64,000 nucleotides of DNA from assembly GCA_021234155.1 (NCBI GenBank), contig JAJEKV010000008.1:4078085-4142084 (forward strand). Reading direction: 5' to 3'. How positions within the stretch are numbered: position 1 is the stretch's first letter; each line of letters begins with the position of its first letter. Positions 33,549-45,800 of the stretch are shown here, in pieces. A program made the translations under genes and the position numbers. The notes beneath the pieces were generated by a model that saw only the letters and a list, made by a program, of their open reading frames with translations, was not told the origin of the DNA and searched no databases. This DNA comes from Isoetes taiwanensis. Its lineage: Eukaryota > Streptophyta > Lycopodiopsida > Isoetales > Isoetaceae.

Positions 33549-34765
33549 GACTTTCGCAACTTATTAAATACACGGCATCAGTCTACAGAACAGGCTTTGA
33601 CGGCTGCTAAAGCCGAACTTCAGTATGGAGAAGAGAATCAACGAAAACTCGAAAGGAAAATTGAACTTCTTGAACTTGAAAAGGGAAAGGTCAAGCTTGA
33701 AATCAAGGAAAATGAAGATGTCATGAAGAAGCAACCTGAAACTATAGCAGATATCATGTACATTAACACATTGAGGGAGAAGGATCTTAATGAAACAATC
33801 TTACCTTGCATTAGATCTTTGAAGAAGGAGATGGCTGATGTGGCCTTTAAAACAAAGCTAGCCATTGAGAACATATCTGAGCTAGAGCCCAGATTTCAAA
33901 GATTTTAGTTGTGCATGTAGGGGGATGAAAGTCCTTTTCCTTTTGATCCAGCATTACCACCTCTACCACTAGCAACGGAAGTAGAAGGAGACACAAGTTG
34001 TCCCTATTGTTGATAATCCTTTTACTGGCAAGGGCGACCTTTGCCTATTGTGTTAGCTGAATGCAGTCACCGGTATCATATCCCATGTTTGAGTTATCAT
34101 TTGAGGTAATCATTAAGCTGTTGTAGTTCAAGATCTCCTTTCAATTCCAAAATTACACAGTTATTCATATGTTGTTGTAGGCATACAAAGAAGTGTTGTT
34201 ATTGCAGATGTCAACATATGATGTCCTCCCCATGTTTGTGTGCTTTTGGTGGCAACGAGTTTGCACAAGGACATAAAAAAACTATGAAGAAGTATCCAAG
34301 TATGTGACAAAGGAAGAAAAGGAAGAACAACCCAGGGGTAAAACAGTCAAGTTACAACTTTGTTATTTTACTTACACACTAGCTTGATAACTATTGAATT
34401 TGTAGTTGACTCAGACACAACAGAAGCAGATGTGAAGGAGAACCATGTACCTAAAGGTGGTATTATTTTAATACATGATTAATATTGCCTGGCATGTCGA
34501 AACTATATTTATGTTTCATACAGTTGTACCAGTAGAATGCTACAATATAAAAGAGAATAATGAACCAGATCAGGACTCCTTAGTGGCGGGTAAGAATATT
34601 AGCTTATAAATCTTGTCGTCATCTTTTTTTGGTCAAGTAACATTGGGTGCTTTCAAGCCAGTGCAGTTATTGTCAAGAGTAACACAGTGGTTGTAGAATC
34701 TGAAGATCATGCAGTGGGTGAAAAGGTGGGAGAAGATAGGAAGGAAAAGAACAAAGCTGATGAAA
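33549..34765 (+). pseudogene. Coiled-coil/RING-like gene, 3' exon split by CACTA insertion
   Basis: After an acceptor (TGATTGCAG, 33,549) an open frame to 33,908 encodes a Lys/Glu-rich coiled coil (RKLERKIELLELEKGKVKLE). Downstream, after stops, CPYC, LAECSHRYHIPCLSYHL (ending at a GTAATC donor near 34,106) and, in the next segment, CCYCRCQHMM look like a RING or PHD-type zinc site. Further acidic mini-exons follow (VDSDTTEADVKENHVP, VPVECYNIKENNEPD, VVESEDHAVGEKV). The last is cut by the CACTA element at 34,766. Deleting the element with one AAA copy restores a frame reading ADEIREQKASDWCL then stop at 41,816-41,860. The family is unknown. Confidence 0.45.
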
Positions 34766-34805
34766 CACTACAAGAGAATAAGTGTTCTGCGTCAACAAAA
34801 TCGTC

Positions 34806-35335
34806 AGATTGGTGTTGCATTTGGTTTGTAAGGTGGATCTCGAAGTAGCTAGGTGGGTGGAGCAAAAAGTGACAATCAATTTTAGGTAGGGGTTTGTATC
34901 CAAAGACTTGCCCAAGGGGTTTCGAGAACCACCTTCCCCTTAAACATGTAAGGTGGCTCTCCATAGTACCAAGTTTGTGGGAAGAAGTGTAGCTTTCTTT
35001 AGTACAACACGGGTTCCTCCTACTGAAATCTTTATTATTGGGCTTAAGGGTGTGGTCTAATCCTCGGAAATAGTTTGTCATGCTGCCATAATAATCGCAA
35101 AACAAGGGAAGAAGATCGAGCGTCTTCATCACTTTCGGGCCGGTTGGTGTTTAGCGGTTACGCCTTGGCATTGTCTTTGGAAGGTGGAGCGTAATCGCCT
35201 ATCACGGTGACCAAGAGCTCTTATATGTATTATCGGGCCTATTGTGGAGCCATTTTACTGTAATAAGGTCTTAGACCTCTTTTCAAATAATATAAAATCC
35301 CCGCTTTCAAAAAAAAAAAAAAAAAAAAAAAAAAA
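34806..35335 (+). mobile_element. 5'-truncated LINE-type insertion in CACTA end
   Basis: A roughly 530-bp insertion ends in AATATAAAATCCCCGCTTTC plus about 28 A. It is flanked by AAAATCGTC on both sides (34,797-34,805 and 35,332-35,340), although the right copy partly overlaps the poly-A. No coding remains. Removing it restores the CACTA subterminal AAAATCGTC sequence. Confidence 0.7.
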
Positions 35336-35600
35336 TCGTCGATAGTCTTCACAAAACAGCATTAACCGTCCGGATTTATCCCGACGATGATTTATTCCGA
35401 CGGTTTTTATATCGACGATACAACGCCGCACAATTAAATCAAAAAAAAATCGCCAACTCTCTCGATGATTAAGCGTCAAGAAAATTGTCGGGAAAAAACG
35501 TTAGGGTTCGCCGGCAAAATAGTCCGACTTGTTCGTTATCAAAATCGCCGATTAATCGGGCCGATTTTTGTCAACAAAATCGCCAAAAATTAGGTCAAAA

Positions 35601-36548
35601 ATCAAGGTCAACATTTTCGCCGAAAAATATTTTTGCAAACATATTCGGATTTAGTTGCAGTTTTTAAATTAAATCTAGTTGTCTTCCTGAGCTTGCATTC
35701 TAAGGATATGTTGATGCTTAAATTGACATAAATATATCTTAACAAATTTATAGACAAGAATGTGAAAAAATTTCCTTTATTCAAGAAGTAACAAGTACAT
35801 TGTCAAAGAATGCACAATTTTCATTTCATCACCAAGAGAGAAACAACTCATAGTCTCACCACTTAGCATTGAAGGTATAGAGGGATTCTACAGCTTCGAT
35901 GAGCTAGCCCCTTTGACCATCTATCATTTGTATTCCTACACAGACATTAAAACATTCCGAAGCTAATTTTGTTGCAAACAAAGTTTCTAACCAGTATTAC
36001 CGCATGTTATATTGTTGTTCCTTACCTTCAATTAATGCTTTGCAGCAAGCTTCTACCATAGGCTCACCAACATCTGAAATGTGCAATAAATAATAGACCA
36101 TCATCTCAAATATGCATTAAATAATGGAACATAATTAAGACGCAAGAAGCTAACTAGACAAAAGCTAGACAAGAAGTACAATTAGGATTAAACTGGGGCT
36201 CATTTCAAAATCAGAAGAACTATGGAAGCAATAAGGAACTTGATTTGTTAAAGTAATAACAAAATCCATTTCAACTCCCCAAACTTCCAATAAACACCTC
36301 AGTTGATTACATATCAGAGCCCTAACATTTTATGGGCAAGACAGAGGCAGCCAAATCATTTTATATAAACACAGACCTAGAAATTTGAAACCTAGATATC
36401 TGTGATAGCATTTTTAAAACATAGCCATCTCATTTTACATGCAAGGCGGAGCAGAACATAGCCAAATCATTGACCGAATATATGAATAGAATCAGATAAA
36501 TATCTAGTCAAACCTGAATGTGAGCTCCGTTTTTAGTTTCTTGCATTC
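35601..36548. other. CACTA interior, AT-rich, no gene
   Basis: Only short ORFs and no motifs. It ends at the target site of the retroposon at 36,562. Confidence 0.4.
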
Positions 36549-36561
36549 CTAAAAGTCTTTT

Positions 36562-37790
36562 TTTTTTTTTTTTTTTTTTTTGAGAGAGAGAACGAAGTGT
36601 TTTTTTTTTATATTATATTGAAGAAAATACAATGCTTCATTACAGTAAAAGAATTACTACAGGAGTAGACTCAACTTCTTCATTCCCTTAACTGCAGAAG
36701 CTTATTCAAAGCTCTAATAATAGCACATATATTTGTAAGCACAGAATTATCTCTTCACATCGGAACCAAAAGTTGCAAGATGATCCAAAAGAGCCAAAGG
36801 CTCTCGAAATGATACATCTTGTTCTGAAGAACATACATGTAATCTGAACAACTGAAGTAAAAGGAAGATGTGTAGCCTTAGATAGAAAACAACAGCCAAA
36901 TGTAGTACATGCATATCAGTACTTGAAGAAGCATGTTTGGAGATGCATATGCTCAAACATAGAAGTATTTGAGCATATCAAATCCATATGGATAGCCAAG
37001 GCATTTTGGCATCAGTACCAAAATTTCTCTCAACTGCATACAGACAGCCAATGCATTTTGGCATCAATACCAAAATTTCTCTCAACCTTCAGAATTTCAG
37101 AGGCTTGACAAGCACATCAGTACTTGAAAAGCAATCTAGGTGCTTCCGTTGCTCATGTTTTATATTGTAGCCCCTGCCATGTTTCTTTTATCCCTGTCTC
37201 TTCAATTTAAAACAGTAATTCTGATTAACATGCAGAATTCTCCTGACCAAACTGAACCTTTCTTATCATCCTTAGCAAAATCTGGATCTTCCTGCTAGCA
37301 AGGAAGAGTGAAGAGATAATGACAATATAAAATTCATTTCAAGAAATTCTTCAGACCAAAGGATTTTCACTGTAAAAAAAAAAACATACTGTCTCCTCTC
37401 CATAACCTGAATCTTGCTGCGAAAACTCTTCTCCTCTTCACCTTATAGGCCAGTGTCTCTTTCGAGCAAACCCTTTCGGCGTGACCATATCCAAGAAGAA
37501 GGGAAAGGACATAATGCAGAGCATCAAAGAAGAGAGCCACATTTGTGGTTACCTGTTTCACAGACAAAGAAGCCGATTGTAGCCGCCAGAAAGGAGAAGA
37601 AATATGTAATCTGCACAGATCTTTTTCTGAAAATTTTGAAGCAAGAAATTTATGTTGCCCTGCTACAACGACCTGGTTTTATGGGCACCAAGGCAAGGGC
37701 GGCGATGTCGGATTTGAGAGGAGGAGGCGGTTTCCTCCGTTCCACCGCCCTAGCCGCCAAGAAACAGGCCGCCAAGAAACATCTGTTGTC
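36562..37790 (-). mobile_element. Poly-A retroposon with 14-bp target duplication
   Basis: A minus-strand insert has its poly-A tail as a T run near 36,560-36,581. CTAAAAGTCTTTTT occurs at both borders (36,549-36,562 and 37,790-37,803). Its 3' end (TTTTACTGTAATGAAG, then CAATATAATATAAAA) resembles that of the LINE-type insertion ending at 35,335. The body lacks reverse-transcriptase motifs, so it may be a retroposed transcript rather than a LINE. A plus-strand ORF (37,414-37,815) overlaps the right border and is probably fortuitous. Confidence 0.75.
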
Positions 37791-39094
37791 TAAAAGTCTT
37801 TTTCTCAGCTTGTAACTCCATCGGAATGGCAGATGCCACTCGCCTTTTGATAGAGCAGGATCTTGCATAAGTATACTGGAAGCGGTAAACCCGAATCGGC
37901 TCAATCATGGATCAGGCCCGAGCATCCAAACTAAATATCTTCCTAAATCGTGTATGACATTTAAGGCCAAGATTAGTTACATGTATATGAATCACGGTGG
38001 CCATCCACGATTTACAAGCAGCATAGCGATGATTTCCACGGCCATGACTCGCGATAGCCATGACTTCCACGGCATTTACCAAAGCGCCACTCTTCCTCGC
38101 TTCCTAAGAGGGAACCGGGCGCTAGGGTTGTTGGAAATAGGGCTTTCAAGCCCTAATTGAATTTTAGCACTTTGAAAAAATTCAAAGGTCTTAATGTTCC
38201 ACATTATTTATTTTCGTTTTATTGCCACCATTGCAACATCTATCATCACGTCAAACACTAGAGATTTTGCCTCCAACATTCGATAATATTGAAAGCGCCA
38301 TACCGACCTGGTTATTGGAGCTCCGGATAATCGTCTCATTTTCGCTTTTTTCAAATCATGCTTCACAAGCATATCAAATCTATCCAGAGCAGCCATAGGC
38401 ACCCACAATCGGAAAGCAATAAATCGTTGAGAGGAATCCTACCATAACTGGAAAAGTATTGAGGTGAAATCAAAAGGAAGTCCAGCCGGTTTCCATTTGC
38501 AGCTCATGCATGCCCTGTGCGAACCTCTTCCATATGCGGCGACTTGCCGTTTCTATATGCGGCTTTCACAGCTTGGATAAAATGCCCTAATAACTAAACC
38601 TAGTGTTTAAGTTTATCTACTTAATTTGGTTTCATCCTTCACTATTATTTCACTAGCTTATCTTCATATATTCCTAGTGCCTTCTTTTATACCATTTATT
38701 TTATAGCCAAACCTAAGTGACGCATCATACCCCCTTTTTCCGTAATACTTACCATAGGCCCAAAATTATCTCCATTGATATATTTAATGTCGTACATTCG
38801 ATTTTTACATGATACTACGTGTGAGATCCACACAGAAATTTAGCAATTCCCATTCATTCAAACTATACATAGGCCTACCAACTTCACGCTTGTTCGCAAA
38901 TAATTCTCCAAAGCTTCAAAGCCAGGTCTCCGTTAGTGCCATAGTCATACAAAAAAGGGGAAAGAAAGAGTTTCTTTGTATTTTCACCGTATTCGCTTGT
39001 TAAGGTATTTAGACGTCTTCGACCATGGTCTGGAGGGGTTAAAATAGGCCAATAATTATGAGCTTTTAAAAATGAAATACTTTTGACCATGGAA

Positions 39095-39660
39095 AACAAT
39101 CCCATCGATCTGAGACATCGGATCGCCATTCTAGAATGGGGCGAGCATGCATGTCTTGCATGCATGCATCGGCATGCATTCTCAGGTTGGGAGTTCGTTA
39201 TTTTAGGCGCCGGGTTCTGCATCAACGTCTCATCGGGCGCTTCCTTCTCTCTCGCCAGATACCTTATTCTCTTTGAATTGAATCCAGGCGGGGAGGGGCT
39301 TCTCCCCGCTTGGTTTGGCCAATTTGGTGTTTCTTTCATCTTTGTGGCATGTCCTTTCTCGCCTTGGCTCTTCTTTAGCCTTCATCTGTGACCTTCGTCC
39401 CCTCGATCCTAGTTTTGTTAAGGAAGTCCTTTGGTATTTGGGCGGTTTGTTGGTTTCACGCCGAGCCCCATTCTAGAATCCCATCGATCAAAGAGACATC
39501 GGATCGCCATTCTAGAATGGGGCGAGCATGCATATCTTTGCATGCATGCATGCGGCGCATGCATTCTCTGGTTGGGAGTTCGCTATTTTAGGCGCGGTTC
39601 TGCATCAACGTCTCATCGGCACTTCCTCTTCTCTCTCAGCAGTACCTTATTCTCTTTGAA
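39095..39660. repeat. Direct repeat pair of about 180 bp inside CACTA
   Basis: Copies at about 39,095-39,278 and 39,476-39,660 share ATCGGATCGCCATTCTAGAA, GGGGCGAGCATGCAT, a TGCATGCATGCAT run, TTGGGAGTTCG and TCTGCATCAACGTCTCATCG. A third partial copy of the flanking block (GGGCGGTTTGTTGGTTTCA with AGCCCCATTCTAGAAT) is at about 40,118-40,160. Confidence 0.8.
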
Positions 39661-39904
39661 CCCACCTCCCCCTTCTTTGTTTATTATATTTTTGTTTGGC
39701 AGCGCGCGTGACCAGCCCCTCTATTTGACGAGGTGGCACGCGTGATCAGCCCCTCCACTCTGCGAGGTTTGTTTTGTTACGTTTTTTTGTGTTGGTGATG
39801 TGCAGATACAGGTTGGCGAGCGGCATCTGTTTTCGACTTCTCCATTCATGGGTTTTGGGAGCGATTTCTCTGCCTTACGTTTGTCCAAGCCTCTTGCCGA
39901 AGGC

Positions 39905-39975
39905 TTATCACTAGGGTTTTTCCTCGAAAGCTTGAAAGGGCGGGGTTTTTTAATCCCGGTGATAAGCTTTCGGCA
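39905..39975 (+). other. LINE 3' hairpin motif, copy 2
   Basis: GGGTTTTTCCTCGAAAGC, then GGGCGGGGTTTTTTAATCCC, enclosed by GCTTATCAC and GTGATAAGC, which are perfect inverted repeats. Layout and sequence match the 3' end of the LINE at 18,515-18,585. No LINE coding sequence was recognised directly upstream. Confidence 0.5.
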
Positions 39976-40639
39976 GGTACACCAGCCAAACCTCTATTAG
40001 CATTGTATTTTATGGGGTCCAAATTATATAATTGGATATTCTCTTTATTTTTCATGGGTAGTTCGCATGTGTGCGGCTACCCACTATCCACCATTGTATC
40101 AGATAAGCCTAGTCTAGTTCGGGCGGTTTGTTGGTTTCATGCGAGCCCCATTCTAGAATTTGGTGCATGGCAAATTTGAGTGAGGTCACCTACTTCTAAG
40201 GAAGCCCTTGAGACACAATTGCAAGGTTCGACCATGAAGAAATATTTAAAGTAGGGGGCATGGCAACAACAAGGGTTTAAAATGGTAAGGAAAGCATAGA
40301 GATAAAAACTAATATGGCAAGGGGAATAATCATGAAAGTAAAAAGACAATGGGAATGATGGTGTACTTAGCTAAAAATTCAAAGGGATGGATCATGGAAA
40401 ATAGCAACATGGTTGAAATGAATGGTGGACAAAAGGGCAAAGGTGAGAAATTACAGAACAAGGGTTGTGGGGTGGAAAGCAAAAATGATGAAGGTAAATA
40501 GTCCCAAGGGTTATGCATGGGAAAATAAGGAAGGAAGGAAGTATATTTTAACGTCCACGGAGGCCAACTGGCCTATGAGACGGTTTTGCAATATAGCAGA
40601 AAGTTTCCAAACACAAAATAAAACCACGTAAACCACAGA

Positions 40640-41030
40640 CAATGTGTCTCTACCCTTTGGGATGAAAAAAACCCCGTGTGGGAGGAAAAACCCTTGTAGT
40701 AGGCGTTGAGAGGCCCTATTTGGGCGCTCAAATTCCCTGTGTTGTGAGGGACTCCCTGACGGTGGAGACTTGCAGAATGTAGGATGCAAGACGTGCCACC
40801 ATTGGCGAAGCCAGCAGTTGGTGAATTGCTATCTCAGAGCATCTGAGATCGGCATGAGCTGCTTGGATGTGTGCATATCTTTGGGCATTCCTCAGAGCAT
40901 GGTGTTCATCTTCTACTATCTGCATGTGACAAAGACTGCATAATCTCTCATGTCGGGGGATTCCCTGCCCTCCATCCGTACCCCAACGGCCTGTCTCAAT
41001 TCTGAGATGGTGGGAGAAAATGGTCTATGC
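40640..41030 (-). pseudogene. LINE 3'-end fragment
   Basis: Minus-strand sequence reads RHERLCSLCHMQIVEDEHHAL followed by AQRYAHIQAAHADL, the C-terminal CxxC/VEDEHH finger-like region of LINEs (compare CQMGVIEDESHTIQSC near 18,260). It is followed by GGGTTTTTCCTCCCACACGG and GGTTTTTTTCATCCC, the same double G/T motif. Truncated on both sides. Confidence 0.6.
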
Positions 41031-42056
41031 AAAAGTATTCGAGGAGTGGATTCATAACAAAAAGGTGAACATGGGATTAAAAATATGGCATGGGTGTAGG
41101 GATGGAAATAATGGCTAGGGGATTATAGTATGTAGCAAGGGGCAAGTTCGAGAATGAATAGCGAATGGAACTAAAAGGAGCAAAGTGATGGTAAATTTTG
41201 AGATATCATGACAAGGGATCTTCTAAACTTCAACATAGTAACTTCCAAACAATGCTTAAGGAAAGGAAGGTTTAGAAGCAAGTGGTCAACTCTTAGGTTG
41301 ATTCAAAGTTTACCATCATAATTATTACATTTATCCATAGTGTTTATAATACCAAAAGATTAATTACTAGGTAAGTAATCCCGACAGGTTTTCAAATGGA
41401 GGTTACACTGAATAAACCATAAATAAAGCCAGCCAAAAGGTTAAGCTTTTCAACCAGATAATTTAACCAAACTTTATTCAATCATATACCATGGCAGAGT
41501 TCTATAAGAGAGCTTTCCAATGCAACAAATTTCATTCAAAACAGGCTTTTTGATCAATTGTTATGATTAAAAATGTAAAAAAAAAACTGACGTTTTGCCT
41601 TACGTTTTTTCTGACGAAAATGCTGATGTTACATCTGACGCAACAATTTGACAATTTTTCTGACGCTACATGACGTTTAATTTCTGACGATTTGACTGAC
41701 ATTTTCTTCTGATGATATATCGTCAGGAATTTAATCGTCCGGATATTCGTCAGGACATAATCATTCAATTTGTCTGACGATTTTTTTGACGCCAAATCCT
41801 CATCCTCTTGTAGTGAAATCAGAGAGCAGAAAGCATCAGATTGGTGTTTGTGAGTGTAGGGTCAATTTATGAAATTTTTCAATATTTGAAAGTTTTCAAC
41901 TGTTATATTTATGCAAGGAAGTCTTTTCTATAACCACTCCTTCAAACGTGCAAGTTTCGGATTTAGAAGTGCCTCCACCTCTCATTAGGAGGAGTACAAG
42001 GTCATGGAATTTATCATTATTTTTTACTTCAATGGTGTTGTTGTTAGGCTATATGA

Positions 42057-42232
42057 TAAGAATGAGCTCATACTGACTTTGAGCCCATTGGAAGGGCCAA
42101 ACCACGGTTCCGGATAGGAGAAGTTGCCCGTCCATTGCCAGGGCCTTCGGGAGAGGACTTTTGGGGCAACCGCTTCCAGGGGAGGGGGTTTTAGGGTCCC
42201 TCGCTCTCGCTTCAACACCCCCCCCACGCCAA
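42057..42232. repeat. Tail of the 1.1-kb repeat unit, left of element B
   Basis: GAGCCCATTGGAAGGGCCAA, GGATAGGAGAAGTTGCCCGT and GGGGTTTTAGGGTCC match the ends of the units at 54,182-55,290 and 55,291-56,338. It stops at GCCAA (42,228-42,232), the left target-site copy of element B. Confidence 0.75.
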
Positions 42233-42827
42233 TGTTTGGGGTGCAGGTTCGGGAACTCCCCGCCAAGACAGCCCTCCGTGGAGGACCCTGGATCTAACAG
42301 GAGAATCCGGGAACTATGTCACGCGGGATTTGCAAGAAAAAAAACAAGAGCAAGAGAAAAGAGAACAGCAAGAACAATGAGATCACAATAATAAGCTTTC
42401 TTTGATGTCAATGAAGATACATGAGCTCTTGAAATCGAGAGAAAACTGAACCGAGACAAGACTCAAAACTCATCTAAAAACTCAAAACTCATCTAAAAAC
42501 TCATATATATAGTACAATGGCCTTTGGCCCAATATAGACACTCCGACCGATTTGGTGCCGACTCACGGAAGGAGGCCCGATTTGTTGAGGAATGCAGCGG
42601 TGCCTCTTGAAAAGCCTGAAATCTGACGGCGGACGCCGAGGCGGTGGCGTGGCCGCCACTTGTCCCGAGTGCCGCTTCTTTGTTGACGCCAGCGTGGTCT
42701 TTGTCTGCGTGGTCCGCTTGGTCTTCTCACGAGCCTTTGATGACCCTTCCGCACCGACAGGGATCCTGGCCTTGACCTGGTCCGTCAGATGGATGAATAG
42801 TCCCGCATCAGAGGCACTGGACTAACA
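42233..42827 (-). repeat. 3' LTR of element B
   Basis: TGTTTGGGG...GGACTAACA on the plus strand, 595 bp, followed internally by CTCCCCCCACC, the complement of a polypurine tract (42,828-42,838). Contains the shared TATATATAGTACAATGGCC promoter block near 42,503-42,522. Confidence 0.88.
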
Positions 42828-42889
42828 CTCCCCCCACCAAACGGCGGCACACCCGGCCTCAAGAAAAGGAGGAAGTGCTTCCAGGGCGG

Positions 42890-45800
42890 AAACCAGCTAG
42901 CCGGGAAAGTGATCCTCACGGAATGAGGACGGGCCATTATGGTAATGGGCAATGAGGTCCTGGCGTGTTTGAAGGTCGCGGAGTGTTGAGCCCAAAGGCG
43001 TGATCGGCATCAATGAGGAAGTGAGAGCGCACCATGTCTTCCGAGGCAAAGATGGGCGCCTCAAGGAACAAACCGCACTCCATGAGAAGGTAGGGGTCAA
43101 GACCGAAAAGTAACCGATAACGGCATTCGGGTTGGGTAAAAAAAATCGACGCTGCCGATTTAAAGAGTGACCGGGATGCATCCGAGAGCGGACGTAAACC
43201 AGCTTGACGGGACCGGGGTCCGATGAGGTGGCGGCATTCCCGCAAGAAGGTATCAAGGCCATGAAGGGCATCCGGCGGGCCGTTGCCAACCATGCTCATT
43301 AGCAATATAGATCAATTCTCGAGTGTCTAAGGTGGCATTATCTTCCCAATCGGGCGTCGACAAATCGGGGGATCCCACCGACCTCGCCGAGATCCGGAGG
43401 CTGAGTCACTCCAACGTGGCTATCCATGACCTTCGTCCAAAAGGGAAGACGCCCGGTGAGAAAGAGGAACCGTGGGCGTGGAGGGACTCCTAAGGAAGCA
43501 TATGGAGAGGGAAGCATGCCCGTGGCGTGGGTGCGCAGCCATGTCCCTAAATGCTTTCGAACAAGATTCTTATCAAGAGCCGCGACACCAATGGTCCCAT
43601 TCGAAGTAGAGAGTAATTGATAGACGGGAGGATTGACCCAACCCGTGGGGATGGTCTTGCTTTCCGGTATACACGCAGATTGATTGTAGCCTCCCAAGTC
43701 TTGCCGCATATAAATTTGGGTGAACTCAAGATCGTCGGGGATCGCCAAATTTTTGCCACTGTTCCAATGTTTCAGCACCGCCACCGGGGTAAGTCTTTGA
43801 GCAAGTTCAGAGCATGTACTCCTGTTCAAAAGTCCGAGGCCCGAAAGCGGGATCCTTGAAATATGGGTTGGTTGGTGATAACAACCAAGCAAAGCATTGG
43901 AGTTACCGCGGAAGGAAAAACACAATGGGCCTCATCGCGGAATTTATCATGGAGATCCGCCGGGGTAGAAGTCATGAAAACATAAGCCATTGGTGAACCA
44001 CACGGAAAATGACCAATTCGGGGTCTTCTTGAACTGAGCTGATCAAAGACTAAGAGTGCACAAAATAAACCCTTGTCTTCTATAGAAAGATCCGCCCGGA
44101 TCCGAAGGAAATCCACACTTTTGAGTGGTCGTTGATGAACATTGCCATTGGCCGCATACCACTTCAAAGGAAAAGGGTGCTGCGGGCCACCACATAGTCA
44201 AGATAGCTGGAAGGAGTAGAGAAGTCCACGTAGGGATGTTGGTAGCAATGTCGATATATCCCTCCCGCTTTGTTTTGGGCTTCGCCGCCAGATTGAATCG
44301 CTTGCCGAGTCGATGTTCCGTGTCACGGATCCTGTTCTCCTTTTAACGTAAGACGGACTGATCACGGACCCGCTTAATAGGAAGCGGGGGTATGTGAAGA
44401 GGATTGCCCTGGAGTTTGGAGTCGAAGCATGGCAATCTCGCCATCGATGACCTTCTCGCTTGAGCCCTCAAAGCCGATCCCGATGGACGTTAGCTGATTG
44501 GTCACGGAGACCTCGTATGTAAGGTCATCGATGACGCAGATTGCCACGCTTAACTCCAAACTCGGGGCAATCCTCTTCACATGCCACGCTTCCTATTAAA
44601 CGGGTCCGTGATCGGGTCACGTCTTCGTTAGAAAAGGAGAACCGATCCGCGGACTGGAACATCAGTCCCAAAGAATACCGCGAAAAACACAATGGGCCTC
44701 ATCGCGGAATTTATCATGGAGATCCGCTAGGTAGAAGTCATGAAAAACATAAGCCATTGGCTGAACCACACGGAAAATGACCAATTCGGGGTCTTCAGAA
44801 CTGAGCTGATCAAAGATTAAGAGTGCACAAAATAAACCCTTGTCTTCTATAGAAAGATCCGCCCAGATCCGAAGGAAATCCACACTTTTGAGTGGCTGTT
44901 GATGAACATTGCCATTGGCCGCATACCACTTCAAAAGGAAAAGGTGCCGGCGGGCCACCACATAGTCAAGATAGCTGGAAGGAGTAGAGAAGTCCACAGG
45001 GATGTTGGTAGCAATGTCGATATATCCCTCCTATTTGTTTTGGGCTTCGTCAGCAGATTGAACTGCTTGCTGGAGCTGATGTTCCAGGTCATGGATCCGG
45101 TTCTCCTTTTCTAACAGAAGACGTGACTGATCACGGACCCGTTTAATAGGAAGCGTGGCATGTGAAGAGGATTGCCCTGGAGTTTGGAGTCGAAGCGTGG
45201 CAATCTCAGCGTCATCGATGACCTTCTGTTTCTGAGCCTCCAAAAGTTGATCCTGGATGGACGTTTTTGATTGGTCGGCCGCGGGAAAGCCTGAGCCGAG
45301 GGAGGTGAGTCTAGCATCACGCCTCGGAGGTCATGAACTTGAGGCGGTAATTGTGAGAAAGCTCCGCGGTACAAAGTGTCGAAGCTTAGCAATGTCTTTC
45401 TCCTTGTCACCCGGTGAGGGTATCCTTTGTCTTGTTACGCTTCTAACAATTCTTGGATGGTGGTTTGTAATCGAGCTTTGTTGATCTTCAAGCGTGCTTG
45501 TTGCGATCCTCGCACATTTTAGGTCTACGCGGGCCTGTAATAGAGCCAGCGTGCTTTTTTGAAGTTGGGCTTCCAAGTTTTGAACTTGTGCAAATTGGCG
45601 CTTTTGAAGGTCTCGATTGAATCAGCATCCGAAGCCTCGAGGGGACGCCAACACCATTCATGAGTGCCTCCCCGTGATGCTTGTAATCGCATCGGGCCGA
45701 CTTGAACATCCCGGCCGAATTGGTATGTGAGCCGCCGAGGATGTGGAGGTGCAGGGCCCCGCGGTCTTTGCCTTTGTCCGAGATTGTTGAGAGGCATGAC

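Larger units (their letters stand above)
34766..41815. mobile_element. CACTA (EnSpm-type) DNA transposon, non-autonomous
   Basis: The left end reads CACTACAAGAGAATAAG and the right end, inverted, CACTACAAGAGGATGAGG. Both are followed by GCGTCAA...AAATCGTCAGA. Identical 3-bp AAA repeats flank the 7,050-bp element (34,763-34,765 and 41,816-41,818), the size expected for CACTA transposons. The right subterminal region (41,570-41,800) is packed with CTGACG/CGTCAG motifs and the left one (35,335-35,600) with CGTCGG/AAATCGCCG variants. No transposase (TnpD-like) coding sequence is recognisable. The interior is filled with retroposon insertions and duplicated segments. Confidence 0.85.

Noticed and set aside
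37414-37815. 133-codon ORF in the poly-A retroposon
   Set aside because: Runs antisense to the insert and crosses its right border into flanking CACTA sequence, so it cannot be an ancestral gene.
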